Shown here piece by piece: positions 8,266 through 16,271 of a stretch of DNA of 40,916 bases. The stretch comes from a virus: positions 1 to 40,916 of IMG/VR virus record IMGVR_UViG_3300020020_000014; one strand, 5' to 3'. Position 1 is the first letter of the stretch. Each line of letters starts with the position of its first letter. The position numbers were made by a program, and so were the translations under genes. Below the pieces are notes generated by a model, which worked only from the letters and a program-made list of their open reading frames with translations, was not told where the DNA came from and did not search any database.

Positions 8266-8616
8266 TTATCCCCGTAGTCCCTGCGGCGGGAGCATTCCCG
8301 GCTGCGGCATCTGCGGCGCCTGCCCCATCGAGGCGCCCATCGGCATGCCCTGCTGCATTGGCGGCGCCATGCCGGCGCCCTGCGGCGGCACGCCCGGCGC
8401 CAGAGGCATTTGCGCCGGCGGCATGCCGCCACCGATCGGCGCGCCCTGCGGCGGCGCGCCCTGCGGCGGCATCTGCGGCGGGCCAGGCCGCGGCATGGTG
8501 TTCTGCGGCAGTTGCGGCATCGGCGTCTGCGGCGGCGGCGACGAGATGTTCATCAGCGCGCGTGTGATCGCGTCACGCTGGTCGACGACGCCTGTGGCGT
8601 TATACGGGGACGGCAT
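8266..8616 (-). CDS. Pro/Gly/Met/Gln-rich low-complexity protein (116 aa)
   Basis: After a short ordered N-terminus (MPSPYNATGVVDQRDAITRA), nearly the whole protein is Pro, Gly, Met and Gln, in irregular PPQGAP, GMPP and PQMP motifs. It is probably disordered or polyproline II-like. The start overlaps the GNAT-like gene stop as TAATG. No family is recognised. It is the most proline-dense product near the prolyl-hydroxylase-like gene, so it is one possible substrate; that is speculation. Confidence 0.7.
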   Translation of the reverse strand: MPSPYNATGVVDQRDAITRALMNISSPPPQTPMPQLPQNTMPRPGPPQMPPQGAPPQGAPIGGGMPPAQMPLAPGVPPQGAGMAPPMQQGMPMGASMGQAPQMPQPGMLPPQGLRG

Positions 8617-9101
8617 TATGCGGCCTCTCTGGTTGCGACCTGCAGGACATCGCGATGGTGTCCGAGCCGCCGTGTGAATTTGCTTTCTTCCCACGCCTCG
8701 CGCGACAGCGTGCAGACGACGCCATCCTTGTCGCGGCCGAGCAGGCGCGGAATGAGCTTGAGCGTGTAATTGAGCGCATTGAGCTGCCTCAGTAGCCTCT
8801 CGTCGTCGGCCGCAGACATCTGCAGCATCATCTGACAGCCGACCTGCAGGAACGGGTACTGGTACATGCGCTTGATGGTTTCTCGCGTCATCCACTGTTT
8901 GCCGGGAAGCGCCGCGGCCGACATCTCGATCACGCCGGCCTCCGGGTTCCAGTTGTGATAGACCAGGCCAGCGATCAGGTTGTGGCCTTCGATGACGCCG
9001 ATCGTCTTGCACTTGCCGAAGCCGCGATTACGGCAGGCAGGGATCATCGAGGCCACGAAGCCCGCAATAATCTCATCGTGCCCGTAGACGTAATCAAGCA
9101 T
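8616..9101 (-). CDS. GNAT-fold acetyltransferase-like protein (161 aa)
   Basis: The layout fits a compact GNAT fold: IGVIEGHNLIAGLVYHNW as beta2-beta3 with an adjacent Gly, IEMSAAA as beta4, then a helix and a degenerate C-terminal half. The canonical Q/RxxGxG/A acetyl-CoA loop is not clear, so activity is uncertain. GNAT-like proteins occur among internal virion proteins of short-tailed phages (T7 gp13 region), which fits this position. ATG 9101 is preferred over the upstream in-frame start because GGGAGA lies at good distance; it overlaps the upstream gene by 8 bp. Confidence 0.6.
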   Translation of the reverse strand: MLDYVYGHDEIIAGFVASMIPACRNRGFGKCKTIGVIEGHNLIAGLVYHNWNPEAGVIEMSAAALPGKQWMTRETIKRMYQYPFLQVGCQMMLQMSAADDERLLRQLNALNYTLKLIPRLLGRDKDGVVCTLSREAWEESKFTRRLGHHRDVLQVATREAA

Positions 9102-9576
9102 CGACGTCTCCCTTGATCTCGTACAAGGCAGAGACAACCCTCGGCAGGCTCTTGGCGGCGCCCTGGTCCATCAGGTTGGCGACCTCGATCTCGAGCAGGT
9201 CGGCCAGGTCCGTTGGCGACAGGCCGATGACGCCGTGACCGAGCCGGTGATTGACGTGGTACGGCGCGCCACCCTCAACGGCCTCCACCAGCGCCCGCGG
9301 CCGGTTGCAGGAGCAAAAGACATACGCCAGCCACTCGGCTTTCTTGCCAATCAGGCCGGCGACAAGGTCGCGCTCGGTGCGCAGCACTGCCGAGTGCTGG
9401 AATGCGTTGGTGCCGTAGATCGAGTGAAACAGCCCCGCCAGGCAGACGTAGTTGGCGGCGCCGTCGCGCTTCAGCAGGTTGTAGGTGCCGACGAGGTGCT
9501 CATAGAACGTCCGCCCGGAGTGCTTGGTGTCACCCGCCCGCGAACGCACAAACGCCTCGATCTTGCTATCCAGCAT
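9094..9576 (-). CDS. DUF6817-like protein (160 aa)
   Basis: The core LAGLFHSIYGTNAF, followed by an Arg-rich segment and IGKKAEWLAYVFC, matches my recollection of the DUF6817 family, a helical, HD-like fold of unknown function. The His-Ser pair (FHS) and an upstream His in YEHLVGTY could be metal ligands. It overlaps the oxygenase gene by 11 bp and the GNAT-like gene by 8 bp, so the three are co-translated. Role unknown; co-occurrence suggests involvement in modifying or maturing a virion or host component. Confidence 0.6.
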   Translation of the reverse strand: MLDSKIEAFVRSRAGDTKHSGRTFYEHLVGTYNLLKRDGAANYVCLAGLFHSIYGTNAFQHSAVLRTERDLVAGLIGKKAEWLAYVFCSCNRPRALVEAVEGGAPYHVNHRLGHGVIGLSPTDLADLLEIEVANLMDQGAAKSLPRVVSALYEIKGDVDA

Positions 9577-10156
9577 TGAGCGTGTCCGTCTTGAACATCA
9601 GTGTGACCCGCAGCACCGGGCAGGTTCGGGAGAGGCCGCGCGCGACGTGCGGGATCCTGCCGTCGAAGATCACCATGCGGTTGGGGCGCGGGTAGACGCT
9701 GGCAACAATGTCGTCGCGCTCCTGATTGAAAAACACCGTCTCGCCGCCCCAATTCGGTTCCCAGGTGTCGTGCGGGTAGTACACCGTGGTGTAGGTATTC
9801 TGCAGGCCGGTGTCGGTGTGCAACGTGCCGTCGCTGCCATAGGTGTGGCCGTTGGCGTAGCAGCGAATGAGGCGGTGCCCTGGCGGCAACTCGGCGGCGA
9901 GAAGGTGCCAGACTTTGCGGATGACGGGGAACGGCTCGAGCTCGGCCTCGCAGTCGTAGGCGAGGCCGTCGCCGCCGGCCTTTGTGTAGCCGGCGAAGTG
10001 GCGATGCCAGAATGCAAACGGATCCTTCTTGCCGCGCGACCGCCAGCCGAATTTCCAGCCGTCGCCGTTCAGGTACTCGTTCACCTCAAGGCGCATGTCG
10101 TCGGCCAGGATGTCGTCCTGAACGTGCAGCAGCCGGTCTGTCACCCGGTCAAGCAT
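9566..10156 (-). CDS. 2-oxoglutarate/Fe(II) oxygenase, prolyl-4-hydroxylase-like (196 aa)
   Basis: The double-stranded beta-helix iron site is visible: HTD (His113, Asp115) in LHTDTG and His170 in DGRIPHVARG. Arg183 in LRVTLMFK lies at the position that binds 2-oxoglutarate. WGGETVFF and RPNRMVIFDG match the conserved P4H-type strands between them. The enzyme should couple 2-oxoglutarate decarboxylation to hydroxylation, in prolyl-hydroxylase relatives of proline. Its ATG overlaps the stop of a Pro/Gly-repeat protein (TAATG), and the genome also encodes two collagen-like tail proteins, which makes phage structural proteins the obvious candidate substrates. A host target is the alternative. 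Confidence 0.88.
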   Translation of the reverse strand: MLDRVTDRLLHVQDDILADDMRLEVNEYLNGDGWKFGWRSRGKKDPFAFWHRHFAGYTKAGGDGLAYDCEAELEPFPVIRKVWHLLAAELPPGHRLIRCYANGHTYGSDGTLHTDTGLQNTYTTVYYPHDTWEPNWGGETVFFNQERDDIVASVYPRPNRMVIFDGRIPHVARGLSRTCPVLRVTLMFKTDTLNAG

Positions 10157-11871
10157 TACCAGCCTCCGTCGCCGCTGTCGCCATCGCCACTGTCGCCAGC
10201 GCCGGCATCACCGCCTGTGTCGCCGTCGCCGGTGTCGCCGTCGCCGGTGTCGCCGTCGCCGGTGTCGCCGTCGCCGGTGTCGCCGACATCGCCCGTATCG
10301 GCGCCTTCACCGGGGCCTGCATCCTCGCCGGTGCCGGGATCTCCGGTGGCGCCGCCGGGAGTGCCAGTAGCTTCGCCTGTGCCGGGATCTCCGGTGGCGC
10401 CGACATCACCGACATCACCGACATCACCGACATCACCGACATCACCGACATCACCTACGTCGCCCTCACCAGTGCCGGGGTCGCCCATGCCGGGGTCGCC
10501 CATCATGCCGTCTGGCCCGAAGCCAACAGCTGGGCCAAACCCACTGATCGTGCCCTCAAACCCTTCCGGCCCATTCGGGCCGAAACCCTCAAAGCCTTCC
10601 GGCCCGAAACCAAAGCCGATATTGCCGATGCCCTCATAGCCGACGGCGTCGTCGCTGATATTGCCAATGGTCGCCGTAGTGGACGGCCCAAAGCCCTCAA
10701 GGCCCGTGACATCACTGACGGCGACGTTGCCGATGTCGCTGATGTTGCTCACCACGCCCATGTCCGCGAGATCGGCCTGGAAGCCAAAGTCCGTCATGCT
10801 CTGAGTAACGGATGGCGCCGCGAAGCCAATCGGCCCCGGCACCGCTGACAGGTTGGACGGCGGGCCGTGGAAGCCCTGCATGCTAAGGCCCAGATCGGTT
10901 TGCGCCGTAAGGCCCATCGGGGTCGATACAGCCATCGCCTGCGCGGGATTTGACATCGTGACAGATGATGGCGGGCCGGGAGGAGCCGGCGCATCCGGTG
11001 CGTCGACAGGGTCTGGCGCGTCCACTGTCACGGCATCGAGCTGGGTGACGTTCGGATTTGCCAAGGCGACGTTTTCCATCGCCCTGTCGGTCAGGGAGGT
11101 GAGGTCAGGCATATTCGGCGTTGGTGTCGGCGCGACCGCTGGCGGGTCAGGCTGTATCGATATTGTCTGTACAGGCGTCGGCGAAGTGTTGACGTCAGGG
11201 GTGGCGACATCCTGCACCGTTGGCGTCACGTCAGGCGCAAGCCCGTGCATCGTACTGACGGTGTTCGTCGGCGTTGCCGGGTCGCCCTTGTTGGTGCCGA
11301 CGCTGGTCTGCGTGGCCGCCGTGGCGGTCGGGGCCGCCATGTTGACGCCCTTATTGACGGAAGCAGGGTCTGGTGCCGCGGGTGTTGGTCCCATTGGGTC
11401 GTTAACATCATTCCAACCCACGGGCGGATTGGCGATGGTATCAACCGCGACAGCCTGATCGTGCTGTGATGGTGGTGCAGCCGGTGGCGCAGCCGGCGTG
11501 GATGGCGTGGATGTCTGGTCAGGCGATGACGCAAAGCCAACAGGCGCGCCCGGAGGCGCCGCCGGCGTGCCCTCGTTGCTGCTGACGTCGCCTATGGTGG
11601 GACCGGCGTCGCCGGACGGGCCGCCGCCACTGCCCTGCATCATCATCTCGCGCGCAATGGCGTCGCGGCGCGCCTGCACGGGGTCCGCACCCAGCACGTC
11701 GGCGGACGGGCCCGCGATCGGCGACTGATACCACGGATCGGCCTTGGGCGGCGTCTTGAGGTTCTTGTCCATCCACCGCTTGAACGCAGCGACGCTGACG
11801 GGATCCATCGGATTGTAGTAGGGCGCGAACAGCCCGCCCATTGCCCCTGTCTCATCGTAGCCTGTCGGCAT
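10156..11871 (-). CDS. Pro/Ala/Asp/Gly-rich repeat protein, probably virion-associated (571 aa)
   Basis: The first ~70 residues look ordered (FKRWMDKNLK, DPWYQSP). Residues ~90-330 are Pro/Ala/Thr/Val/Asp-rich and probably disordered. Residues ~375-470 have a loose GFGPEGFEG repeat. Residues ~465-565 are almost entirely Gly/Asp/Thr/Pro, with seven GDV triplets and then GDGDT pentads. Two exact DNA minisatellites underlie these (10402-10455 and 10217-10276). The very acidic Gly-repeat C-terminus could bind divalent cations or form an extended stalk. It follows the tail nozzle gene by 10 bp with a GAGGGG Shine-Dalgarno. No family recognised. Confidence 0.75.
   Translation of the reverse strand: MPTGYDETGAMGGLFAPYYNPMDPVSVAAFKRWMDKNLKTPPKADPWYQSPIAGPSADVLGADPVQARRDAIAREMMMQGSGGGPSGDAGPTIGDVSSNEGTPAAPPGAPVGFASSPDQTSTPSTPAAPPAAPPSQHDQAVAVDTIANPPVGWNDVNDPMGPTPAAPDPASVNKGVNMAAPTATAATQTSVGTNKGDPATPTNTVSTMHGLAPDVTPTVQDVATPDVNTSPTPVQTISIQPDPPAVAPTPTPNMPDLTSLTDRAMENVALANPNVTQLDAVTVDAPDPVDAPDAPAPPGPPSSVTMSNPAQAMAVSTPMGLTAQTDLGLSMQGFHGPPSNLSAVPGPIGFAAPSVTQSMTDFGFQADLADMGVVSNISDIGNVAVSDVTGLEGFGPSTTATIGNISDDAVGYEGIGNIGFGFGPEGFEGFGPNGPEGFEGTISGFGPAVGFGPDGMMGDPGMGDPGTGEGDVGDVGDVGDVGDVGDVGDVGATGDPGTGEATGTPGGATGDPGTGEDAGPGEGADTGDVGDTGDGDTGDGDTGDGDTGDGDTGGDAGAGDSGDGDSGDGGW
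10217..10276. repeat. 15-bp minisatellite, four exact units
   Basis: GTGTCGCCGTCGCCG is repeated at 10217-10231, 10232-10246, 10247-10261 and 10262-10276, with a degenerate fifth copy after it. On the coding strand it specifies GDGDT pentads. Copy number is likely to vary by slippage without loss of frame. Confidence 0.9.
10402..10455. repeat. 9-bp minisatellite, six exact units
   Basis: Six perfect GACATCACC units in tandem, encoding Gly-Asp-Val triplets on the minus strand; a seventh, diverged unit (TACGTCGCC) follows. In-frame expansion and contraction is expected. Confidence 0.93.
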
Positions 11872-11881
11872 AGCTAACCCC

Positions 11882-13579
11882 TCAGACGTTGACGCCCATT
11901 CGTTCGAACGTCGCCGCGATACTGATCAATTCCACTTCCGGCTTTGCATTCTGCGCCACCGTCACCTGCACCACCGGCGCGTGACTGTAGCCAGTCATGC
12001 CGATGCTTATCCACCCGGTGTTGCGCACCACCGACGCCGGCGGCGTGGCGGCGTCCCACTGCGCGTAAGCCTCGACGTCAGCGGGCGGCGGCGGGTTCAG
12101 CGAGCCCGAGCCAGGCGGCCCCCACAGGCCCTGGTCCCAGAGATCGAGCAGGCCATGATCCGCCCCGGGCGGCGGCGGCGGCGGCAGCGTCACGACGTAG
12201 TCGACCGTGGCCGAGATCTGCGACACGAACGGCTCGCCTGCCTTCGCCGAAAACGACGCGCGGGCCTGCCGCCACGTCAGGGTCTGCGACGGCGACGCAA
12301 ACATTTCCCAGCCGCCGACCAGCGTCGCGACATACGGCAATCCGTCGTCGTAGCCGGTGCGGTCGGCCTGCATGATGCGGCCGGTCTGCGTCCCGAAGAA
12401 CATATCGCCGCGCAGGCGAATGAAGCACATTGCGTCCCAGCCCGTGAACCGACACCACGCAGTGGTGGCATTGTTGACGACGAGGCAGCGGAACTGGCCA
12501 GGATTGCCGCCGGGCAGCGTGACAAAAAGCCCGCCGTACTCGCCCCACTGGCACAGCGTCCAGTGCTTGTCGCGCTTGTCGAGCACCTCCTCGCGCCACA
12601 TCGGCTTGATGGCGCGGGTGATGGCGGCGAGCTCGAGCTCGGCCCGGCTCTTGGTGATGGCGCCCGACGTCGGCAAGATGCCGTCGACCGTCGCGACCAG
12701 GAGGTCGCCGCCGACCAAAATGTGCGCGTTCATGCCCAGCGGCGGGCTCATTTCGTAGCGGCCCTCCTGGCGCCAGGACGCGGCGCTGGAGGGGTCGCTG
12801 CCCGTGAAGATCAACAGTTCGCCTTCGCTGGTCGCAAATACCAGTTTGTCGTCAATGCCGTCGCCGGCGTCGATCGACCAGCTGGCGCAGAACAGTAACC
12901 GGCCGCCCTTGGTCGCGGCGCCACTAAGCGGGATCATCTGCAACGCGCCGCCCACCGCGTTGAGCGGCAGGTACCACGCATTCATGCTGTTCAGTTCGAT
13001 GAAGAACAGGCGATTGCGGTACTTGCAGACGTAGGAAAGCATCCCGCCGTTCTCGACCGGCGTGCCGGCCGGGCCCGTGATCTTTGACGGCAGGCCGCCG
13101 CCCGGTACATAGGCTGCGTCCATCACTTCCCAGTCGGTGCCGTTGTAGCGCAGCGGCGGGTCGCCGGCGTCGTTGACCGCAATCAGCCAATCGTCGGCGG
13201 CGTTGGCGAGTTGCGCGGCAGCGTAGTTGCCGGACGTGCGCCCGCTCGCGACCTCGAGCGGGATCGTGGTGGTGACGTTGTAGACCTTGGTGAGGTTGGC
13301 CGCGAACATCTGGTGATTGACAGCGGTGACGTATTCGAACGCGGAGATCACCGGCGTCGTCTCCGGCAACTGGCACCACTCGGTGTGGCCGCCCCGCAGT
13401 TTGACACCGCGCATGGTCGGCGCCCAGTTGTCGCACACCACGGCGGCGCCGGGCTGCATGAATGTCTCGTTCTCGTTCAGGATCAGGCCGCGCGTCGGGG
13501 CCGGGATTGTGATCGTGTCCAGCCGCTGCGAGATTTGCGCTGACACTGCCGATCGCCTGAATGCCTGGTGCTGGCTCAT
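11882..13579 (-). CDS. Tail nozzle/stabilisation protein, podovirus gp12/gp10-like (565 aa)
   Basis: The N-terminus PAPTRGLILNEN with AVVCDNWAP resembles proteins that form the distal tail tube of short-tailed phages, which typically open with an APxRGL motif. The body is beta-rich with repeated Trp/Tyr/Gly strand patterns (CRFTGWDAMCFIRLRG, WREEVLDKRDKHWTLC), compatible with a beta-propeller hub. A proline-rich loop at ~455-500 includes a run of seven prolines. Its position, after the fibre island and before ejection proteins, fits a tail component that closes the DNA-filled capsid. It starts 1 bp after the collagen-like gene stop. Confidence 0.72.
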   Translation of the reverse strand: MSQHQAFRRSAVSAQISQRLDTITIPAPTRGLILNENETFMQPGAAVVCDNWAPTMRGVKLRGGHTEWCQLPETTPVISAFEYVTAVNHQMFAANLTKVYNVTTTIPLEVASGRTSGNYAAAQLANAADDWLIAVNDAGDPPLRYNGTDWEVMDAAYVPGGGLPSKITGPAGTPVENGGMLSYVCKYRNRLFFIELNSMNAWYLPLNAVGGALQMIPLSGAATKGGRLLFCASWSIDAGDGIDDKLVFATSEGELLIFTGSDPSSAASWRQEGRYEMSPPLGMNAHILVGGDLLVATVDGILPTSGAITKSRAELELAAITRAIKPMWREEVLDKRDKHWTLCQWGEYGGLFVTLPGGNPGQFRCLVVNNATTAWCRFTGWDAMCFIRLRGDMFFGTQTGRIMQADRTGYDDGLPYVATLVGGWEMFASPSQTLTWRQARASFSAKAGEPFVSQISATVDYVVTLPPPPPPGADHGLLDLWDQGLWGPPGSGSLNPPPPADVEAYAQWDAATPPASVVRNTGWISIGMTGYSHAPVVQVTVAQNAKPEVELISIAATFERMGVNV

Positions 13580-13580
13580 G

Positions 13581-14357
13581 TCAGCCCCACTTTCCGGGTG
13601 CGCTTTCGAGCGCGGTTACGCGCGCCTCCAGCGTGGCGATCAGCCCGTCGACATACGTCTTGGACGCCTTCTCTAGGTCTAGCTCCTGCACCGCCGCCTG
13701 CACGTTAATGGCGGCGATGTCGCCTATCGGAGAGAACGACACGCCGCTGGCCACCGTCGAGCCTGCCGGGCCGACCGGCCCCTGAATGCCCTGCGGTCCC
13801 TGCAGGCCCGTGGCGCCTGTCGCGCCCGTCGCGCCTGCCGCGCCGGTGTCACCCTTGACGCCCTGCGGGCCCTGCGCGCCGGCGGGGCCAGCAGCACCCG
13901 TGGTGCCGGGAATGCCCTGCGTGCCTGTATCGCCCTTGACGCCCTGCGGGCCCTGCGCGCCGGTCGCGCCGGGCGTACCCGCCGCGCCTGCCGCGCCTGC
14001 CGCGCCCGTGGGGCCGATCGGCCCCTGCGCGCCCGTCGCCCCGGTCGGCCCCGGCGGTCCCTGAATAGGCCCGGCGTTGATCCACACCGCCGTCTCTGTA
14101 TCCCACACCCACATATCGCCCGTCGCGGTGACGACGTAGGCGTCGCCATCGGCGTTGCCGGTCGGCGGCAGTGCCCCGACCGTCGCGACCTGCCCCTTGA
14201 AGTTGATGCCGGTACCGGCAGCGCCCTGCGGCCCGGTCGGGCCGGTTACGCCCTGCACCCCGGCGGGGCCTGTCGGACCCGCAGGCCCCTGCGGCCCGGT
14301 CAGTGCGAGATCCTGCCAACCTGCGGTAGTGCGGACCCTGACGGCGTAGTTCGTCAT
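13581..14357 (-). CDS. Collagen-like tail protein (258 aa)
   Basis: Gly-X-Y repeats run through residues 21-49 and 100-199, interrupted by a small domain at 50-99 ([15 protein letters not shown] ... AGPIQGPPG). Most triplets are [12 protein letters not shown] and GAA. Proline in the Y position is rare (GPP, GTP, GIP). The C-terminus has [18 protein letters not shown] followed by a heptad-like helix ending [10 protein letters not shown], probably a trimerisation coiled coil. Phage collagen-like proteins form trimeric rods in fibres. ATG 14357 overlaps the upstream gene by ATGA and is preferred over an in-frame start 20 codons earlier. Confidence 0.88.
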   Translation of the reverse strand: MTNYAVRVRTTAGWQDLALTGPQGPAGPTGPAGVQGVTGPTGPQGAAGTGINFKGQVATVGALPPTGNADGDAYVVTATGDMWVWDTETAVWINAGPIQGPPGPTGATGAQGPIGPTGAAGAAGAAGTPGATGAQGPQGVKGDTGTQGIPGTTGAAGPAGAQGPQGVKGDTGAAGATGATGATGLQGPQGIQGPVGPAGSTVASGVSFSPIGDIAAINVQAAVQELDLEKASKTYVDGLIATLEARVTALESAPGKWG

Positions 14358-14602
14358 ACCCACGCGCTCCCGTTCCAGACCTTGGCAGGCTTCGTCACCC
14401 ACGCGCTGCCGCTCCATACCTTAGCAGGTTTCAGCGCCCACGCGCTGCCGGACCAGACCTTGAGCCTGCCGGTCGGCGGTGGCGTCGTAGTCGGACCCCA
14501 CTGCCAATCGGCCCAGATCGGGTTACGCGCGAGATCACCCTGCCGCGCCTTGTGACGCCACAGCACACTAGAGCGAAGAGGTGTCTGTCCGTTGCCACTC
14601 AT
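14354..14602 (-). CDS. WxGSAW-repeat tail accessory protein (82 aa)
   Basis: The C-terminal half has three copies of a 13-residue repeat with core KVW(S/N)GSAW followed by KPA. This Trp-rich repeat recurs in tail and fibre-tip proteins of many phages. It overlaps both neighbours as ATGA. The reading could begin two codons earlier at a GTG. Its place between fibre genes suggests a small fibre cap or adaptor; function otherwise unknown. Confidence 0.75.
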   Translation of the reverse strand: MSGNGQTPLRSSVLWRHKARQGDLARNPIWADWQWGPTTTPPPTGRLKVWSGSAWALKPAKVWSGSAWVTKPAKVWNGSAWV

Positions 14603-15453
14603 CCCCACGCCACCTGTATCTCACCCGCCAGAGGCATGTTTTGCGAGCTAGACCCACGACCCGCTACCAGCACGAACAAGGCTGACTGGTTGTAGAGCCG
14701 GTGCACCACGCCGGTCGAGGCGTCTATCGAATAGGTCCGGTTCGGCGTCTCGGCGTCCAGATAGGCAATGGGGCGAAACGCAACGAGATGGATGGAGCCC
14801 GCCGACCATGCCGCTGAATTAATCGTGAGGGTCTGCACGCTTCGCACCCCCGTGTCGCCACCCTGCAGGCTAAACAGCGAAAAGCCCGATGCGACGGCGT
14901 TTGACACAACAGCACTAGGCGTGAATGCATTCCCAGTTCTGCCCGCCGTGCCGCTCTGGTTGGTATAACTAAGCGTCATAGTAGGCGGCGCGACGACGTT
15001 GGTATTTACTGAAAACTCGAACCCGATCAGTACGCCCTCGCCGTCGCTGGTGCCATTCATATCGCGCGCCGGAAAGGCAACAGAATTGACTGTCTGCGCT
15101 CCCGTCCCTCCAATGCTGATGCCGCCATTGTGCCAAAGCCGGTCGCACAGCACGAACCCGGCAACACCTTGCCCGCCCGCGAACACTGCCTGCGCCTGAA
15201 ACCGCGCCAGATATGCATTGGCGCCACCGGGCGGGTCGTTCCATGGCATCATGGCCCCCGCCCCGTACATGCCGGGTTCGACAATAGCGCCCGCCAACGA
15301 AGCCGATGGTGTTCCCGCAACAGGCCAACCCGCCACAATCCACGACGAACCAAACGAGGGAGCGTGACTGCTGCCGACGTTAGTGTTGCTTTTCGAGAAG
15401 TGCATGGGGGGCTGCAACCCGCTGACCACCTGCGCTAATGTTGTGATCGCCAT
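14599..15453 (-). CDS. Putative tail/fibre protein, paralogue A (284 aa)
   Basis: This protein and the next one upstream share a core: AYLARF, LCDRLWHNGG, AQTVNS, AFPARDMNG, a GxGVxxG strand, SYTNQSGTAGRTG, GDTGVRSVQT and LVAFRxIA. Both start MAIT. They are clearly tandem paralogues, beta-rich and without enzyme motifs. Surrounding collagen-like genes point to a tail-fibre or decoration role. AGGGA precedes the ATG, and the gap to the neighbour is 4 bp. Confidence 0.8.
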   Translation of the reverse strand: MAITTLAQVVSGLQPPMHFSKSNTNVGSSHAPSFGSSWIVAGWPVAGTPSASLAGAIVEPGMYGAGAMMPWNDPPGGANAYLARFQAQAVFAGGQGVAGFVLCDRLWHNGGISIGGTGAQTVNSVAFPARDMNGTSDGEGVLIGFEFSVNTNVVAPPTMTLSYTNQSGTAGRTGNAFTPSAVVSNAVASGFSLFSLQGGDTGVRSVQTLTINSAAWSAGSIHLVAFRPIAYLDAETPNRTYSIDASTGVVHRLYNQSALFVLVAGRGSSSQNMPLAGEIQVAWG

Positions 15454-15457
15454 GGCG

Positions 15458-16264
15458 CTATCCCTGCGTCACTGTCATGCCGCCAGACATCGCGGAGGCC
15501 GTCGTCGAGGTGGGGATGAACACAAGATACGGCACGCTGCCGTTAAACATCTGGGCCATGCCGCCCGTGACGAGGTCGAGTGCTGAGGCCTGATAGGCCT
15601 GAGCACACTCAAGTGCCGCAATCACCCGATAGGCAACGAGGTTAACCGAGCCTGCCGTCGGGGCCGAGGTGAAGGCCACGGTCTGCACACTCTGCACGCC
15701 CGTATCGCCAGCCTGCATCGTCAGACCAACAAAAGTGCCTGCAGGCGGCGCGCTGCTGGTCGTCAGATTACTTCCTGTCCGGCCCGCCGTTCCCGCTTGA
15801 TTGGTGTAGCTGACAGTGATCGTCGGCGTGTTGGCCGCACCCGTCGCGCTGTATTCCATGCCGACAAACACTCCAACGCCATTGGTTGAGCCGTTGACAT
15901 CGCGCGCCGGGAAGGCCGCCGAGTTGATGGTCTGCGCCGATGTCACCGCAGTGAACCCGCCATTGTGCCAGAGCCGGTCGCACAGCAACAGTTTGCCGGG
16001 CTGACCCACCGCACCCACGAACCGTGCGAGATAAGACGACCCGGAGCCGGGATCGGTGAACGGGATCTGACCGGCGACCATCGCCGACGTCGACGAGAGG
16101 TTGACACCCGCCAGCGTCGTGTTCCACGATCCAGCCCCCGGAATGCCCGCCATCCCCCACGTCGAATGCCAGCGACCCGTGACAAGCGTCGGCGTGGCCG
16201 CCTTGGCCCAGAACCGCATTGGCTGCATGCCTGCGATAGCGCCGTCTACTGATGTGATCGCCAT
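15458..16264 (-). CDS. Putative tail/fibre protein, paralogue B (268 aa)
   Basis: Tandem paralogue of the 284-aa protein downstream, sharing SSYLARF, LLCDRLWHNGG, AQTINSAAFPARDVNG, SYTNQAGTAGRTG and GDTGVQSVQT. The divergence is concentrated in the first 60 and last 60 residues, where receptor contacts would be expected to differ if these are fibre components. ATG 16264 is 7 bp after the stop of the large fibre gene; an upstream in-frame extension is excluded because it would run into that gene. Confidence 0.8.
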   Translation of the reverse strand: MAITSVDGAIAGMQPMRFWAKAATPTLVTGRWHSTWGMAGIPGAGSWNTTLAGVNLSSTSAMVAGQIPFTDPGSGSSYLARFVGAVGQPGKLLLCDRLWHNGGFTAVTSAQTINSAAFPARDVNGSTNGVGVFVGMEYSATGAANTPTITVSYTNQAGTAGRTGSNLTTSSAPPAGTFVGLTMQAGDTGVQSVQTVAFTSAPTAGSVNLVAYRVIAALECAQAYQASALDLVTGGMAQMFNGSVPYLVFIPTSTTASAMSGGMTVTQG

Positions 16265-16271
16265 TCCACTC

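Noticed and set aside
6886-8277. 463-aa plus-strand frame
   Set aside because: Antisense shadow of the 473-aa S74 protein in GC-rich DNA; Leu/Arg/Ala-dominated with no motif.
9524-10639. 371-aa plus-strand frame with PSPVSPSP and SPTSPT repeats
   Set aside because: The repeats are the complement of the Gly-Asp minisatellites; antisense to two supported genes.
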